A DNA stretch of 5,418 bases. It comes from a bacterium. Lineage in GTDB: Bacteria > Blakebacterota > Blakebacteria > Blakebacterales > Blakebacteraceae. Made by a program: the position numbers and the translations under genes. Location of the stretch: the NCBI GenBank assembly GCA_025774615.1, contig JALGVQ010000184.1, positions 1-5,418 on the forward strand, in the 5' to 3' direction. Position 1 is the first letter of the stretch. The number at the start of each line of letters is the position of its first letter. The notes under the pieces were generated by a model. The model made no database searches and was not told where the DNA came from. It saw nothing but the letters and a program-made list of their open reading frames with translations. Shown piece after piece: positions 1-5,418 of this stretch.

Positions 1-2265
1 TCGGACCGTCTCATCTTCATCAGTGAATGGACGGAGGAGCAGGGACAAGGTGCGGTGGCATTCGCCGATTACCTGGACTGGCGGGAATTGAATCATACCT
101 GCAGCGGGATGGGTGCCTACCACGACTCTCATCAGAACATTACCGATGGTGACATCCCGATCCGGGTTCGAAGCGCCCGCATGACTGCCAGCCTGGTGGA
201 TGCACTCGGTGTCGAACCCATTCTCGGGCGGAACATCAAGCCTGAGGATGAAGAGGGAAACCGTGTCGTTGTCCTCGGATTTGATATATGGAACAGCCGC
301 TACGGTGCTAACGACGAGATAATCGGAAGTTCGATCGATCTGGATGGCATCCCATATGTGGTCATCGGTGTCCTGCCACCTGAATTCATCCTGCCTACCA
401 CCAGGAACCTGTCACATGATTTTGATCTCTATTTTCCCATGCCTGCCTCTTCCCGGTTCGATCCGCGGATCGTCCGATCTTACCAGGTGCTGGCGCGCCT
501 GAAAGATGGAACCTCCCTTGAAGCAGCCCGGGGTGATCTCGGGGAGATTGCCGCTCAACTGACAGCCGAATATCCCGATTCCAATACCGGACGGAGTGTC
601 CATCTCGAAACCGTTCATCAGGCACTGTTCGGTGAATCAGGACGGATGGTCCTGCTTGTTCTGGGAGCCGCCGGACTGGTTCTGCTGATCGCCTGCGCGA
701 ATATCGCCTCTCTGCAGATCGCCCGGTCGTTCAAGAAACGTAAGGAGTACGCCATTCGAGCTACCCTGGGCGCGAACCGGATCAGAATAATCCGACAACT
801 GATGAGTGAGAGTATCCTGCTGGCCGCGATGGGTGGCACAGGAGCATATCTGATGGCTCTCTGGAGCATCGCCATACTCCAGAACATCATTCCCCCCGAG
901 ATCCCCCGCGCGGGTGACATCCAGCTCGATACCGTTGTCTTCCTGTTTTCACTTCTCGTGACGATCATTTCCGCATTCATGGTCAGCTTCGCCCCGGCTC
1001 TGTCTGCATCACGTCTCAATCTGGCTGCAGTATTGAAAGAGGGGCATCGAAGCGCAGGTAGCTCTCCTCGTCGGATGTGGAATCGCAGGATTCTTGTGAC
1101 CGGGCAGTTCACACTGAGCTTTATCCTGGCCAATCTGTCTCTGCTCCTGCTGAATAGCTACAGCTCGCTCCGGAATACTGATCCGGGGATCGAGAGCACA
1201 ACCACTCTCACGATGGCACTTTCACTTGGAGGTCCGGCGTACCGTGATCGATCAAATCGGATGAGCCTCTATAATGACCTGCTCCCTGGCCTTGAGAGTC
1301 TGCCCGGAGTCAGGTATGTCGGGGCTGCCAGCTCGCTTCCGCTTGAAGGTGAGGGTCCTCTCTATCCGATTCACACGATCAGTGGAGGATCAGTCGAGCA
1401 ATCCGATGGGGGTCTTCCAGCGAATCTGACACTTGTAACAGGTGATTACTTCGAAGCACTGGGTATCCAGATCATCAGAGGACGAGCCCTTTCACTTACC
1501 GACATGCAACTATCAAGTCCGTTTTCGGTGACCGGGGTAGTCGTCAACCAGACGCTTGCCGAGGAACTCTGGCCGGGGGAGGAAGCGATTGGCAAACAGA
1601 TCAGCCTGAGGACCGACAGTTCAATGCCGATGACGATCCTTGGCATAGCTGGTGACGTTCATCAGCGTGGGCTGGAATCCAACCTGGAGCCGGAACTATT
1701 CGTTCCCTATTCAATGCTCTTCACCAGGCGGATGTTTCTTGCGATTCAGACTGAGATTCCCCCCACCCAGATCCTTCCTGCGGTTCGCCAGTTGATAGAT
1801 TCCATCGATCCGGCTCTGCCTGTTTCGGAGGTGCGGACCATGGAAGAGATCGTCGGCACTCAATACACCCGACGGGCATTCTACACCACCATCATCGGGA
1901 TCTTCTCTGCCCTGGCCCTCATCATGGCAGTGACAGGTATTTACGGCGTAGTCTCATATCATGTCACCAGCCGAACCCGGGAATTCGGGATCAGGATTGC
2001 GTTAGGGGCTCAGGGAAGGGAAATCCTTTCGAACGTCATCCAGAATACAGGCAGAATGATTGCCTTCGGACTGGTACTGGGATTCGCGGGGATCGTAGCT
2101 ATCTCACGAATACTTTCGAGTTTCCTGTACGAAACGAACGCTCTGAATGCGCTGACCATTGTGACAACTACATTCATATTAATCACTATTGGGATGGCTG
2201 CAGCGCTCCAGCCAGCCTTGCGGGCCTCGCGTATCTCACCACTCGTCATGCTGAATCAGGAGTGA
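1..2265 (+). CDS. ABC transporter permease, MacB/FtsX duplicated type (ADOP-like), 5' end outside window
   Basis: The frame is open from base 1 to a TGA at 2263-2265, giving 754 residues with no start in the window. A GTG at 55 is in frame, but homology-like sequence (a YLDWRE motif typical of the first periplasmic domain) spans it, so the true start is upstream. About 60-80 N-terminal residues with the first membrane helix are probably missing. Numbering from base 1, I see a periplasmic core (about 1-212), a membrane helix at 216-234 followed by the FtsX signature (CANIASLQIA, then IRATLGANR), helices near 270-293, 311-333 and 363-386, a second periplasmic core (about 390-625), and helices near 627-652, 685-702 and 716-736. 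The second half repeats the signature as FGIRIALGAQ, so the protein is an internal duplication. No ATPase motifs are present, so it would need a separate ATP-binding partner. The family acts in the inner membrane in MacB-like export or envelope mechanotransmission; the substrate is unknown. No clear terminator follows. Confidence 0.9.
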   Translation, partial: SDRLIFISEWTEEQGQGAVAFADYLDWRELNHTCSGMGAYHDSHQNITDGDIPIRVRSARMTASLVDALGVEPILGRNIKPEDEEGNRVVVLGFDIWNSRYGANDEIIGSSIDLDGIPYVVIGVLPPEFILPTTRNLSHDFDLYFPMPASSRFDPRIVRSYQVLARLKDGTSLEAARGDLGEIAAQLTAEYPDSNTGRSVHLETVHQALFGESGRMVLLVLGAAGLVLLIACANIASLQIARSFKKRKEYAIRATLGANRIRIIRQLMSESILLAAMGGTGAYLMALWSIAILQNIIPPEIPRAGDIQLDTVVFLFSLLVTIISAFMVSFAPALSASRLNLAAVLKEGHRSAGSSPRRMWNRRILVTGQFTLSFILANLSLLLLNSYSSLRNTDPGIESTTTLTMALSLGGPAYRDRSNRMSLYNDLLPGLESLPGVRYVGAASSLPLEGEGPLYPIHTISGGSVEQSDGGLPANLTLVTGDYFEALGIQIIRGRALSLTDMQLSSPFSVTGVVVNQTLAEELWPGEEAIGKQISLRTDSSMPMTILGIAGDVHQRGLESNLEPELFVPYSMLFTRRMFLAIQTEIPPTQILPAVRQLIDSIDPALPVSEVRTMEEIVGTQYTRRAFYTTIIGIFSALALIMAVTGIYGVVSYHVTSRTREFGIRIALGAQGREILSNVIQNTGRMIAFGLVLGFAGIVAISRILSSFLYETNALNALTIVTTTFILITIGMAAALQPALRASRISPLVMLNQE

Positions 2266-2331
2266 TTGCTCCTTAGTTGTAGGATCTTCCATCACCACTC
2301 CACAAACAATAACAACCGCGTTCCATATCTG

Positions 2332-2364
2332 AAAACCGGCAGTTTTGGATTCCCCTCCAAACTG
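2332..2364 (-). terminator. Weak candidate hairpin terminator, minus strand
   Basis: On the minus strand CAGTTTGGA (2364-2356) pairs with TCCAAAACTG (2349-2340) around a six-base loop, giving nine base pairs with one bulged base. A short T4 run (2335-2332) follows after CCGG. The gap between stem and T run and the short T tract make it weak. It lies downstream of the tRNA remnant on the same strand, so it could once have ended that transcript. On the plus strand the hairpin is not followed by T residues, so it is unlikely to terminate the permease gene. Confidence 0.25.
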
Positions 2365-2512
2365 TGGGAGCATGCCTGAACTATAGGTCGAGATGGAGCT
2401 GAATATGGGCCATCTCAATTCACTTCTATTTCGCTTACATAGCCTCCAGGGGCTTTCAGGAGGTGAATTCACTTTGCATAAACCCGCATGGTTAAGCCAT
2501 TTGTGGGTCGAA

Positions 2513-2558
2513 GGTCAGTCTAGGAAACCACTGCTCTATCCACCTGAGCTATGGGGCC
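2513..2558 (-). pseudogene. tRNA-Arg(CCT) 5' half, remnant lacking T-arm and 3' acceptor strand
   Basis: Read on the minus strand from 2558, the sequence has a GGCCCCA acceptor strand, TA, a D-arm with stem GCTC/GAGC and loop AGGTGGATA, then A, anticodon stem strand GTGGT and loop TTCCTAG with anticodon CCT at 2524-2522. This matches the usual bacterial tRNA-Arg(CCT) 5' half almost base for base. Beyond the loop the match fails. The expected ACCAC becomes ACTGA, which leaves only two Watson-Crick and two wobble pairs. No G-TTCGA-C T-arm with a stem follows, and no TGGGGCC strand pairs with the acceptor anywhere downstream to 2266. A bare TTCGA occurs at 2512-2508 but has no flanking stem. It cannot be a functional tRNA as it stands. 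It may be a decayed gene or the left-over half from a recombination at the anticodon loop. Confidence 0.75.
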
Positions 2559-2679
2559 GTGTAAAACAATCAGCTTCCACAACCTTCACTGCTCTGGTCT
2601 GTTTTGATTCAATATATGAGTAAAATCGGTCTCGTTCTTCGACAACTTCATCTTCTTCAGCTAACAGCAATACTTGTGC

Positions 2680-2709
2680 TTGCCCCTTTTATCCGTGCGA
2701 CATTATGAT
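2680..2709 (+). promoter_or_regulatory. Candidate sigma-70 promoter for the MNT-HEPN pair
   Basis: TTGCCC (2680-2685) and TATGAT (2704-2709) are separated by 18 bases. They match the -35 and -10 consensus at 4 of 6 and 5 of 6 positions. Transcription would start near 2716, leaving a leader of about 27 bases before the ATG at 2743. The AT-rich surroundings favour it, but such matches are common in AT-rich DNA. I see no clear operator repeat overlapping it. Confidence 0.35.
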
Positions 2710-2742
2710 TATTTTCTGGTTATCAATCACTTGGAGCAACCC

Positions 2743-3060
2743 ATGAATAACCTCGATATCGATGGATTGAAGGATCAGATAGCTGCGTTCTGCCGCAAAT
2801 GGAGTATTATCGAATTCTCTCTTTTTGGATCTGTATTAAGGACTGATTTCAAAACAACCAGCGACATAGACGTGCTGGTCAGATTTGAAGAACAGATCCA
2901 GTGGAGTCTTTCCGACCTGATAATCATGCAAGATGAACTTGGTGAGTTATTCGGTCGAGATGTTGATCTCGTTGAACGTCAGTCGGTTGAAAGCAGTGAG
3001 AATTACATCCGGAGACGTAACATTCTCGAATCGATGGAGCCAGTGTATGTGGCGGGATGA
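2743..3060 (+). CDS. mntA: MntA-type nucleotidyltransferase antitoxin (MNT domain)
   Basis: This encodes 105 residues. The ATG at 2743 is chosen because TTGGAG (2731-2736) lies six bases upstream and the minimal MNT domain starts there; the frame is open further upstream without a ribosome site. The catalytic motif GS-X10-D-X-D is complete (G29, S30, D41, D43), with the third acidic position in DVDLV (D73, D75), so the metal-binding triad is present. Length and order fit the small family in which MntA AMPylates a Tyr of the partner HEPN toxin and so neutralises it; that chemistry is family knowledge, not shown here. The HEPN partner gene overlaps its 3' end by 14 bases, the usual translationally coupled arrangement. 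G/C is low (25 of 60 at 2821-2880), unlike the flanking permease and propeller genes, which suggests horizontal acquisition. The protein appears intact although its toxin is interrupted. Confidence 0.9.
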   Translation: MNNLDIDGLKDQIAAFCRKWSIIEFSLFGSVLRTDFKTTSDIDVLVRFEEQIQWSLSDLIIMQDELGELFGRDVDLVERQSVESSENYIRRRNILESMEPVYVAG

Positions 3061-3385
3061 CGCCTATCTGCTGGACATGTTGTTGGCAGCCCGGAAAATA
3101 CTGAAGTTTACAGTAGAAACTGATTCATCAGGATTTCACGCCGATGAGATGATGCAGCATGCCGTCATGCGGTTAATCCAGCTGATCGGGGAAGCAGCCC
3201 GCAAGATATCGGATGAATACAAGGAGTCGCACCCTGAAATTCCGTGAGCCGGGATCATTGGCATGAGAAATCGCCTGGTTCACGAATACTTCCGGATCAT
3301 TCCGGCAAGGGTATGGGATGTTGTTCAGAAAAATATCCCTGAGCTGGTGGACCAGATTGAACCACTTATACCACCCGAGGATTAG
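3047..3385 (+). pseudogene. hepT: HepT-type HEPN RNase toxin (DUF86) interrupted by an in-frame TGA
   Basis: From the ATG at 3047 (MWRDDAYLLDMLLAARKIL) the frame encodes 66 residues of a HEPN protein, then meets TGA at 3245-3247. Family members read HPEIPW at this place, so TGA replaces the conserved Trp67 codon (TGG to TGA, one base). The same frame then stays open to TAG at 3383-3385 and encodes the rest of the domain: IIGMRNRLVHEYF, with the R74-X4-H79-X-Y81 catalytic and AMPylation motif intact, and a normal C-terminus (ELVDQIEPLIPPED). Total length including the stop position is 112, normal for the family. The 66-residue product lacks the RNase active site. An ATG at 3263 could start a 40-residue C-terminal piece, but no good ribosome site precedes it. 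Other genes here (permease, MNT, propeller) end with TGA, which argues against TGA coding for Trp. The gene overlaps mntA by 14 bases. Confidence 0.85.
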
Positions 3386-3810
3386 AAGGTTTTTCCAGAA
3401 TAATCCCAAACCTGTATAAGGCGGGGGCCGGGTGGCGCCTGAAGAAACGAGTGGGAATCAAGGAAGGCTCCATCCGGGTGGTAATGTGATGTCCTGCGAA
3501 GTCGCCCGTCATAAATGGACAGCACGTTGTCGTAATTCGTAAGATACCGTGGACTCTGGAACTCACCCGGTCCGTCACCTGGACCACCGATGCTGCGACG
3601 GTAGGAACCATCCTGTTGCAGCCGGACCACCTCGGAGTATTCGAACAGTTCTCCCTCATATTTCGGCCCACCCTCTGTCCGGGCCAGTTTCACCCCGTTT
3701 TCATCGGAAACAGTAAAAGTGTGCTGAGTCTCCATGGTGCTCTCGGACGTACAGGAGGCCAGAGCAAGCAGCAGACATACCGCTGAATACCTGAGGATGA
3801 AGTTCTTCAT
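3382..3810 (-). CDS. Truncated beta-propeller-like lipoprotein, shrunken paralogue of its upstream neighbour
   Basis: This encodes 142 residues from the ATG at 3810. A TTG at 3846 in the same frame touches the upstream stop, but the ATG places a classic lipoprotein signal at the N-terminus: MKN, R7, a hydrophobic core, then lipobox L17-A18-S19-C20. Thr at +2 after Cys fits outer-membrane sorting. The ribosome site is weak (GAG just before the ATG). The mature part is paralogous to the 437-residue protein upstream. HTFTVSDENGV and EGGPKY (30-51) match residues 49-70 there, and DGSYRRSIGGPGDGPGEF (67-84) matches residues 124-141. The alignment offset jumps from 19 to 57, so 38 residues, about one blade, are absent. 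The sequence stops at TAA (3384-3382) where a full propeller would continue for some 250 more residues. It therefore cannot form a complete propeller and may be a decaying gene. It sits 32 bases after the upstream stop, probably in one operon. Confidence 0.7.
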   Translation of the reverse strand: MKNFILRYSAVCLLLALASCTSESTMETQHTFTVSDENGVKLARTEGGPKYEGELFEYSEVVRLQQDGSYRRSIGGPGDGPGEFQSPRYLTNYDNVLSIYDGRLRRTSHYHPDGAFLDSHSFLQAPPGPRLIQVWDYSGKTF

Positions 3811-3842
3811 CTCTATAATCTCTACGGAAAGGTTGTTCACAT

Positions 3843-5156
3843 TCAATCCGGATACTTCAGCCCGCTCACAGCTGGACGTATACGATAGGCAGTCGGGAAC
3901 TGTTCGCCGGTTTCAGTGTCTGTTCTGATGATCGTCAGATATCCGTTACTGATTCCTCTGGCGCTGACATAGAACGGCATCTCTACCTGGCCAAGGTACT
4001 CACCTTCCGGACTGATAACACGCCACCGGGTCATCCCACCCCGTTCATCCCGCCCCTGTATGGTTTCATACACCTCCAACCAGATATAACCCTTATCATC
4101 AACATCGAGTCGTCGCCAGAACGGTCGATGCGACGGCCACTCAAGCGCACTCCTCCGAGCCTCCAGCATGGCCCTTTGCCCACCCTCCGCCTCAGCGATC
4201 CTCTGGTTGTACCTCTCCCTGGTGCTCCTTCTCGTCCTGGCGGTGATCACAACCGGTTCCTCGTCGAATCGGATCTGACCGATCTGCCCATCAAAGGACG
4301 CACCATCGATTTCCGGAGTCTGTCCGGTCCCCCAGATGAACCCATGGTGGGGGCTGTAGCATACCTTTGGTGATGGACTGAAAGGCAGAAAGAGCGTGTC
4401 GAACTGCTCATTACCGACCGGGATGGTTTTAGATCTACGAACCCAATCTGTTTGAACGGTGAACAGCGAATCTCCCTGTTCTGAATAGAGGTATCCCCCA
4501 TGCCGGATCCACTCCTCACCGGGCCGGTAATCCTCCTGTTGAGTGATCACGACTGGCTGGAACTCGGGAGTCAGATGCATCCGATAGAGATACCCCATGG
4601 CAGGTTCGACACTTTGTGGCGAAGAGACAACATTGATAAGATCTCCATCGAGTGTAAACCGTGAGACACGTTCCACCATGCTGTCATAGGTGTGGAGTTC
4701 ACCATTCACAAAATTAAGCCAGCTCAGCCCGGCGAAGTCACCAGGGCCGAAACCACGCTGCCCAAAACCGAAGAGATAGATACCATTCTCATCGTAGACA
4801 GCTATCCTGCTGGCCCCGCTGTCGGCGACATAGTATCTGCCATCCTCACCACGCAGGAACATGCCAGGCCGGTAGAGCATGGAATCCTCGTTCTCAGGAT
4901 CCTGCCGGAGGACGAGAATCTCCTCGAAGGTGAATATGGGAACCTGGTATTTCGGTCCACCGGTCGTCTCAGCGATCCTCACCCCATTCTCTTCGTAAAC
5001 CCGGAAGGAATGAGTCGGATTGAGGTCTCTCTCTTGTGAGTATGAAGTGACAGCAAGAAGGGGGAACAGGAACAGAACACAGAATGTGCTCATCATCAGG
5101 CTGGCTCCGGGTTTTAAGTAATACACACTGTTGATCCCAACGGCTCTATAGATCAC
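3843..5156 (-). CDS. Exported six-bladed beta-propeller (NHL-like) protein
   Basis: This encodes 437 residues from a GTG at 5156, chosen because AGGAGGTG (5168-5161) lies at ideal spacing. An ATG pair at 5096/5093 is the alternative and would give a shorter signal peptide. An n-region with R4 and K15, a hydrophobic core (about 24-37) and a possible cleavage after S40 (TSYS/QE) indicate export through the Sec system; there is no lipobox. The mature part begins with the family segment HSFRVYEENGVRI (49-61). It continues with NHL-like blades, for example DGRYYVADSGASRIAVYDENG at 105-125 followed by FGQRGFGPGDF. An Arg-rich, probably helical insert lies at about 303-338 (RTRRSTRERY), followed by HRPFW (343-347) and a last blade with DKGYIWLEVY and PEGEYLGQVEMP. 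The function is unknown; such proteins are thought to be periplasmic or surface binding scaffolds. It lies downstream of a similar partial gene and upstream of its own truncated paralogue, so it belongs to a tandem family. The stop is TGA at 3845-3843. Confidence 0.8.
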   Translation of the reverse strand: MIYRAVGINSVYYLKPGASLMMSTFCVLFLFPLLAVTSYSQERDLNPTHSFRVYEENGVRIAETTGGPKYQVPIFTFEEILVLRQDPENEDSMLYRPGMFLRGEDGRYYVADSGASRIAVYDENGIYLFGFGQRGFGPGDFAGLSWLNFVNGELHTYDSMVERVSRFTLDGDLINVVSSPQSVEPAMGYLYRMHLTPEFQPVVITQQEDYRPGEEWIRHGGYLYSEQGDSLFTVQTDWVRRSKTIPVGNEQFDTLFLPFSPSPKVCYSPHHGFIWGTGQTPEIDGASFDGQIGQIRFDEEPVVITARTRRSTRERYNQRIAEAEGGQRAMLEARRSALEWPSHRPFWRRLDVDDKGYIWLEVYETIQGRDERGGMTRWRVISPEGEYLGQVEMPFYVSARGISNGYLTIIRTDTETGEQFPTAYRIRPAVSGLKYPD

Positions 5157-5160
5157 ATGT

Positions 5161-5168
5161 CACCTCCT
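5161..5168 (-). promoter_or_regulatory. Strong ribosome binding site deciding the GTG start at 5156
   Basis: On the minus strand AGGAGGTG (5168-5161) is an extended match to the 16S anti-Shine-Dalgarno sequence. The core AGGAGG ends six bases before the GTG at 5156-5154. An overlapping ATG at 5158 is followed at once by TGA and is not usable. This favours the 437-residue product over the shorter one from the ATG at 5096, which has only GGAG eight bases upstream. Confidence 0.75.
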
Positions 5169-5263
5169 ACGCGGCATAGGACGGTCAAGTACCGCGAATA
5201 TGCACTCCGGTAGAACGGACAGATAATCGGAAACAAGTGTGTCGTGGCCTCATCTAACTGCGT

Positions 5264-5418
5264 TCATTTGAATCTCAGCGGGGGGAGGCTCATCACTGTG
5301 TAGTACTGAAGGTTCTCCGCATCGTAGGACATGAATACCGGTGAGCCATCATCAAGAAACGTCTCGGGCAGCCCGATATCTCCCAGGCAGCCGAGATGCT
5401 CCCCCTCCATGTTGAACA
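5264..5418 (-). CDS. C-terminal end of a probable beta-propeller protein, 5' part outside window
   Basis: On the minus strand the frame entering at the window edge encodes 50 residues and ends at TGA (5266-5264). It reads FNMEGEHLGCLGDIGLPE, then an acidic turn, then YDAENLQYYTVMSLPP. The pattern of a strand, EG-x-x-LG, a strand ending in LP and a final strand with a YYTV-like element resembles the last blade of six-bladed beta-propeller proteins and the PEGEYLGQVEMP end of the next gene. It is on the same strand, 107 bases upstream of the 437-residue propeller gene, so the two may be cotranscribed; I see neither a convincing promoter nor a terminator between them. The short length makes the family assignment tentative, but the reality of the coding frame is likely. 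Confidence 0.55.
   Translation of the reverse strand, partial: FNMEGEHLGCLGDIGLPETFLDDGSPVFMSYDAENLQYYTVMSLPPLRFK

Larger units (their letters stand above)
2266..2742. other. Intergenic region, AT-richer, with tRNA remnant and putative promoter
   Basis: No convincing protein gene lies in this 477-base stretch. The base composition drops: 2581-2640 has 23 G/C of 60 and 2701-2760 has 21 of 60, against 38 of 60 at 661-720 inside the permease gene. It contains a possible minus-strand hairpin (2332-2364), the half tRNA-Arg (2513-2558) and a candidate promoter for the toxin-antitoxin pair (2680-2709), each listed separately. The open frame across 2393-2623 runs antisense through the tRNA remnant and resembles nothing I recognise, so I do not call it. 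Confidence 0.7.

Noticed and set aside
618-1133. Long minus-strand open frame opposite the permease gene
   Set aside because: It lies wholly opposite a strongly supported permease domain and its Arg- and Ser-rich translation has no family features. The minus-strand frames at 395-625 and 2010-2249 and the plus-strand frames at 4128-4373 and 4692-5039 are rejected on the same grounds.
2266-2521. Group I intron in the tRNA-Arg(CCT) anticodon loop, as known in some bacteria
   Set aside because: No P/Q/R/S core elements were recognised downstream on the minus strand, and no 3' exon with a T-arm and TGGGGCC acceptor strand appears before the permease gene.
2393-2623. Plus-strand open frame of up to 76 codons, with an AGGAGGTGA-like site at 2458-2466 inside it
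   Set aside because: It runs antisense through the tRNA remnant and has no recognisable protein features. The good ribosome-like site is followed only by a TTG at a ten-base distance.
3245-3290. Selenocysteine insertion or a TGA-is-Trp code at the HEPN stop
   Set aside because: No convincing SECIS hairpin follows (only a three-base stem). Selenocysteine is not expected at this structural Trp, and other genes in the window end with TGA.
3292-3305. Small inverted repeat CCGGATCATTCCGG just after the HEPN catalytic motif
   Set aside because: It is a five-base stem inside a conserved coding frame with no T run, so it is best explained by codon choice.
2743-3385. Insertion sequence or transposase carrying the toxin-antitoxin pair
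   Set aside because: No transposase frame, terminal inverted repeats or target duplication could be found around the pair; no CRISPR array was seen in the window either.
3844-3846. TTG start for the lipoprotein gene overlapping the upstream stop codon
   Set aside because: It would add 12 residues before a canonical lipoprotein signal peptide; the ATG at 3810 fits signal-peptide length and charge better.

Overview
The window suggests a moderately GC-rich Gram-negative bacterium. The evidence is a MacB/FtsX-type duplicated permease without its own ATPase (the ADOP-like group common in Acidobacteriota and Gemmatimonadota), a protein with a lipobox, and exported six-bladed beta-propeller proteins of a kind frequent in those phyla and in Bacteroidota. 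The phylum assignment is an inference from gene families only.

Layout. (1) Bases 1-2265, plus strand: the 3' 754 codons of a large ABC-type permease whose 5' end lies outside the window. (2) Bases 2266-2742: a gene-free, AT-richer stretch. It contains the 5' half of a tRNA-Arg(CCT) on the minus strand that loses its tRNA identity at the anticodon loop. (3) Bases 2743-3385, plus strand: a MntA/HepT-type (MNT-HEPN) toxin-antitoxin pair. The nucleotidyltransferase antitoxin looks intact. The HEPN toxin has an in-frame TGA where its family normally has Trp, just upstream of a perfectly preserved R-X4-H-X-Y active site. (4) Bases 3382-5418, minus strand: three consecutive genes in one direction. 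They are a partial gene at the window edge (probably a propeller C-terminus), a full-length 437-residue exported beta-propeller protein, and a 142-residue lipoprotein. The lipoprotein is a shrunken paralogue of the 437-residue protein, missing about one blade internally and the whole C-terminal part.

How it fits together. The permease and the propeller genes converge on a roughly 1.1 kb accessory patch holding the tRNA remnant and the toxin-antitoxin pair. A broken gene lies on each side of the patch: the half tRNA on the left and the truncated lipoprotein gene on the right. The lipoprotein and HEPN reading frames end on overlapping stop codons (3382-3385). The simplest reading is that the low-GC toxin-antitoxin cassette arrived by transfer or rearrangement and damaged its borders, and that the toxin was then inactivated by a point mutation. 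I see no wholly new system. The points worth following up are the nonsense-interrupted toxin, the tRNA half cut at the anticodon loop, and the blade-sized deletion in the propeller paralogue.
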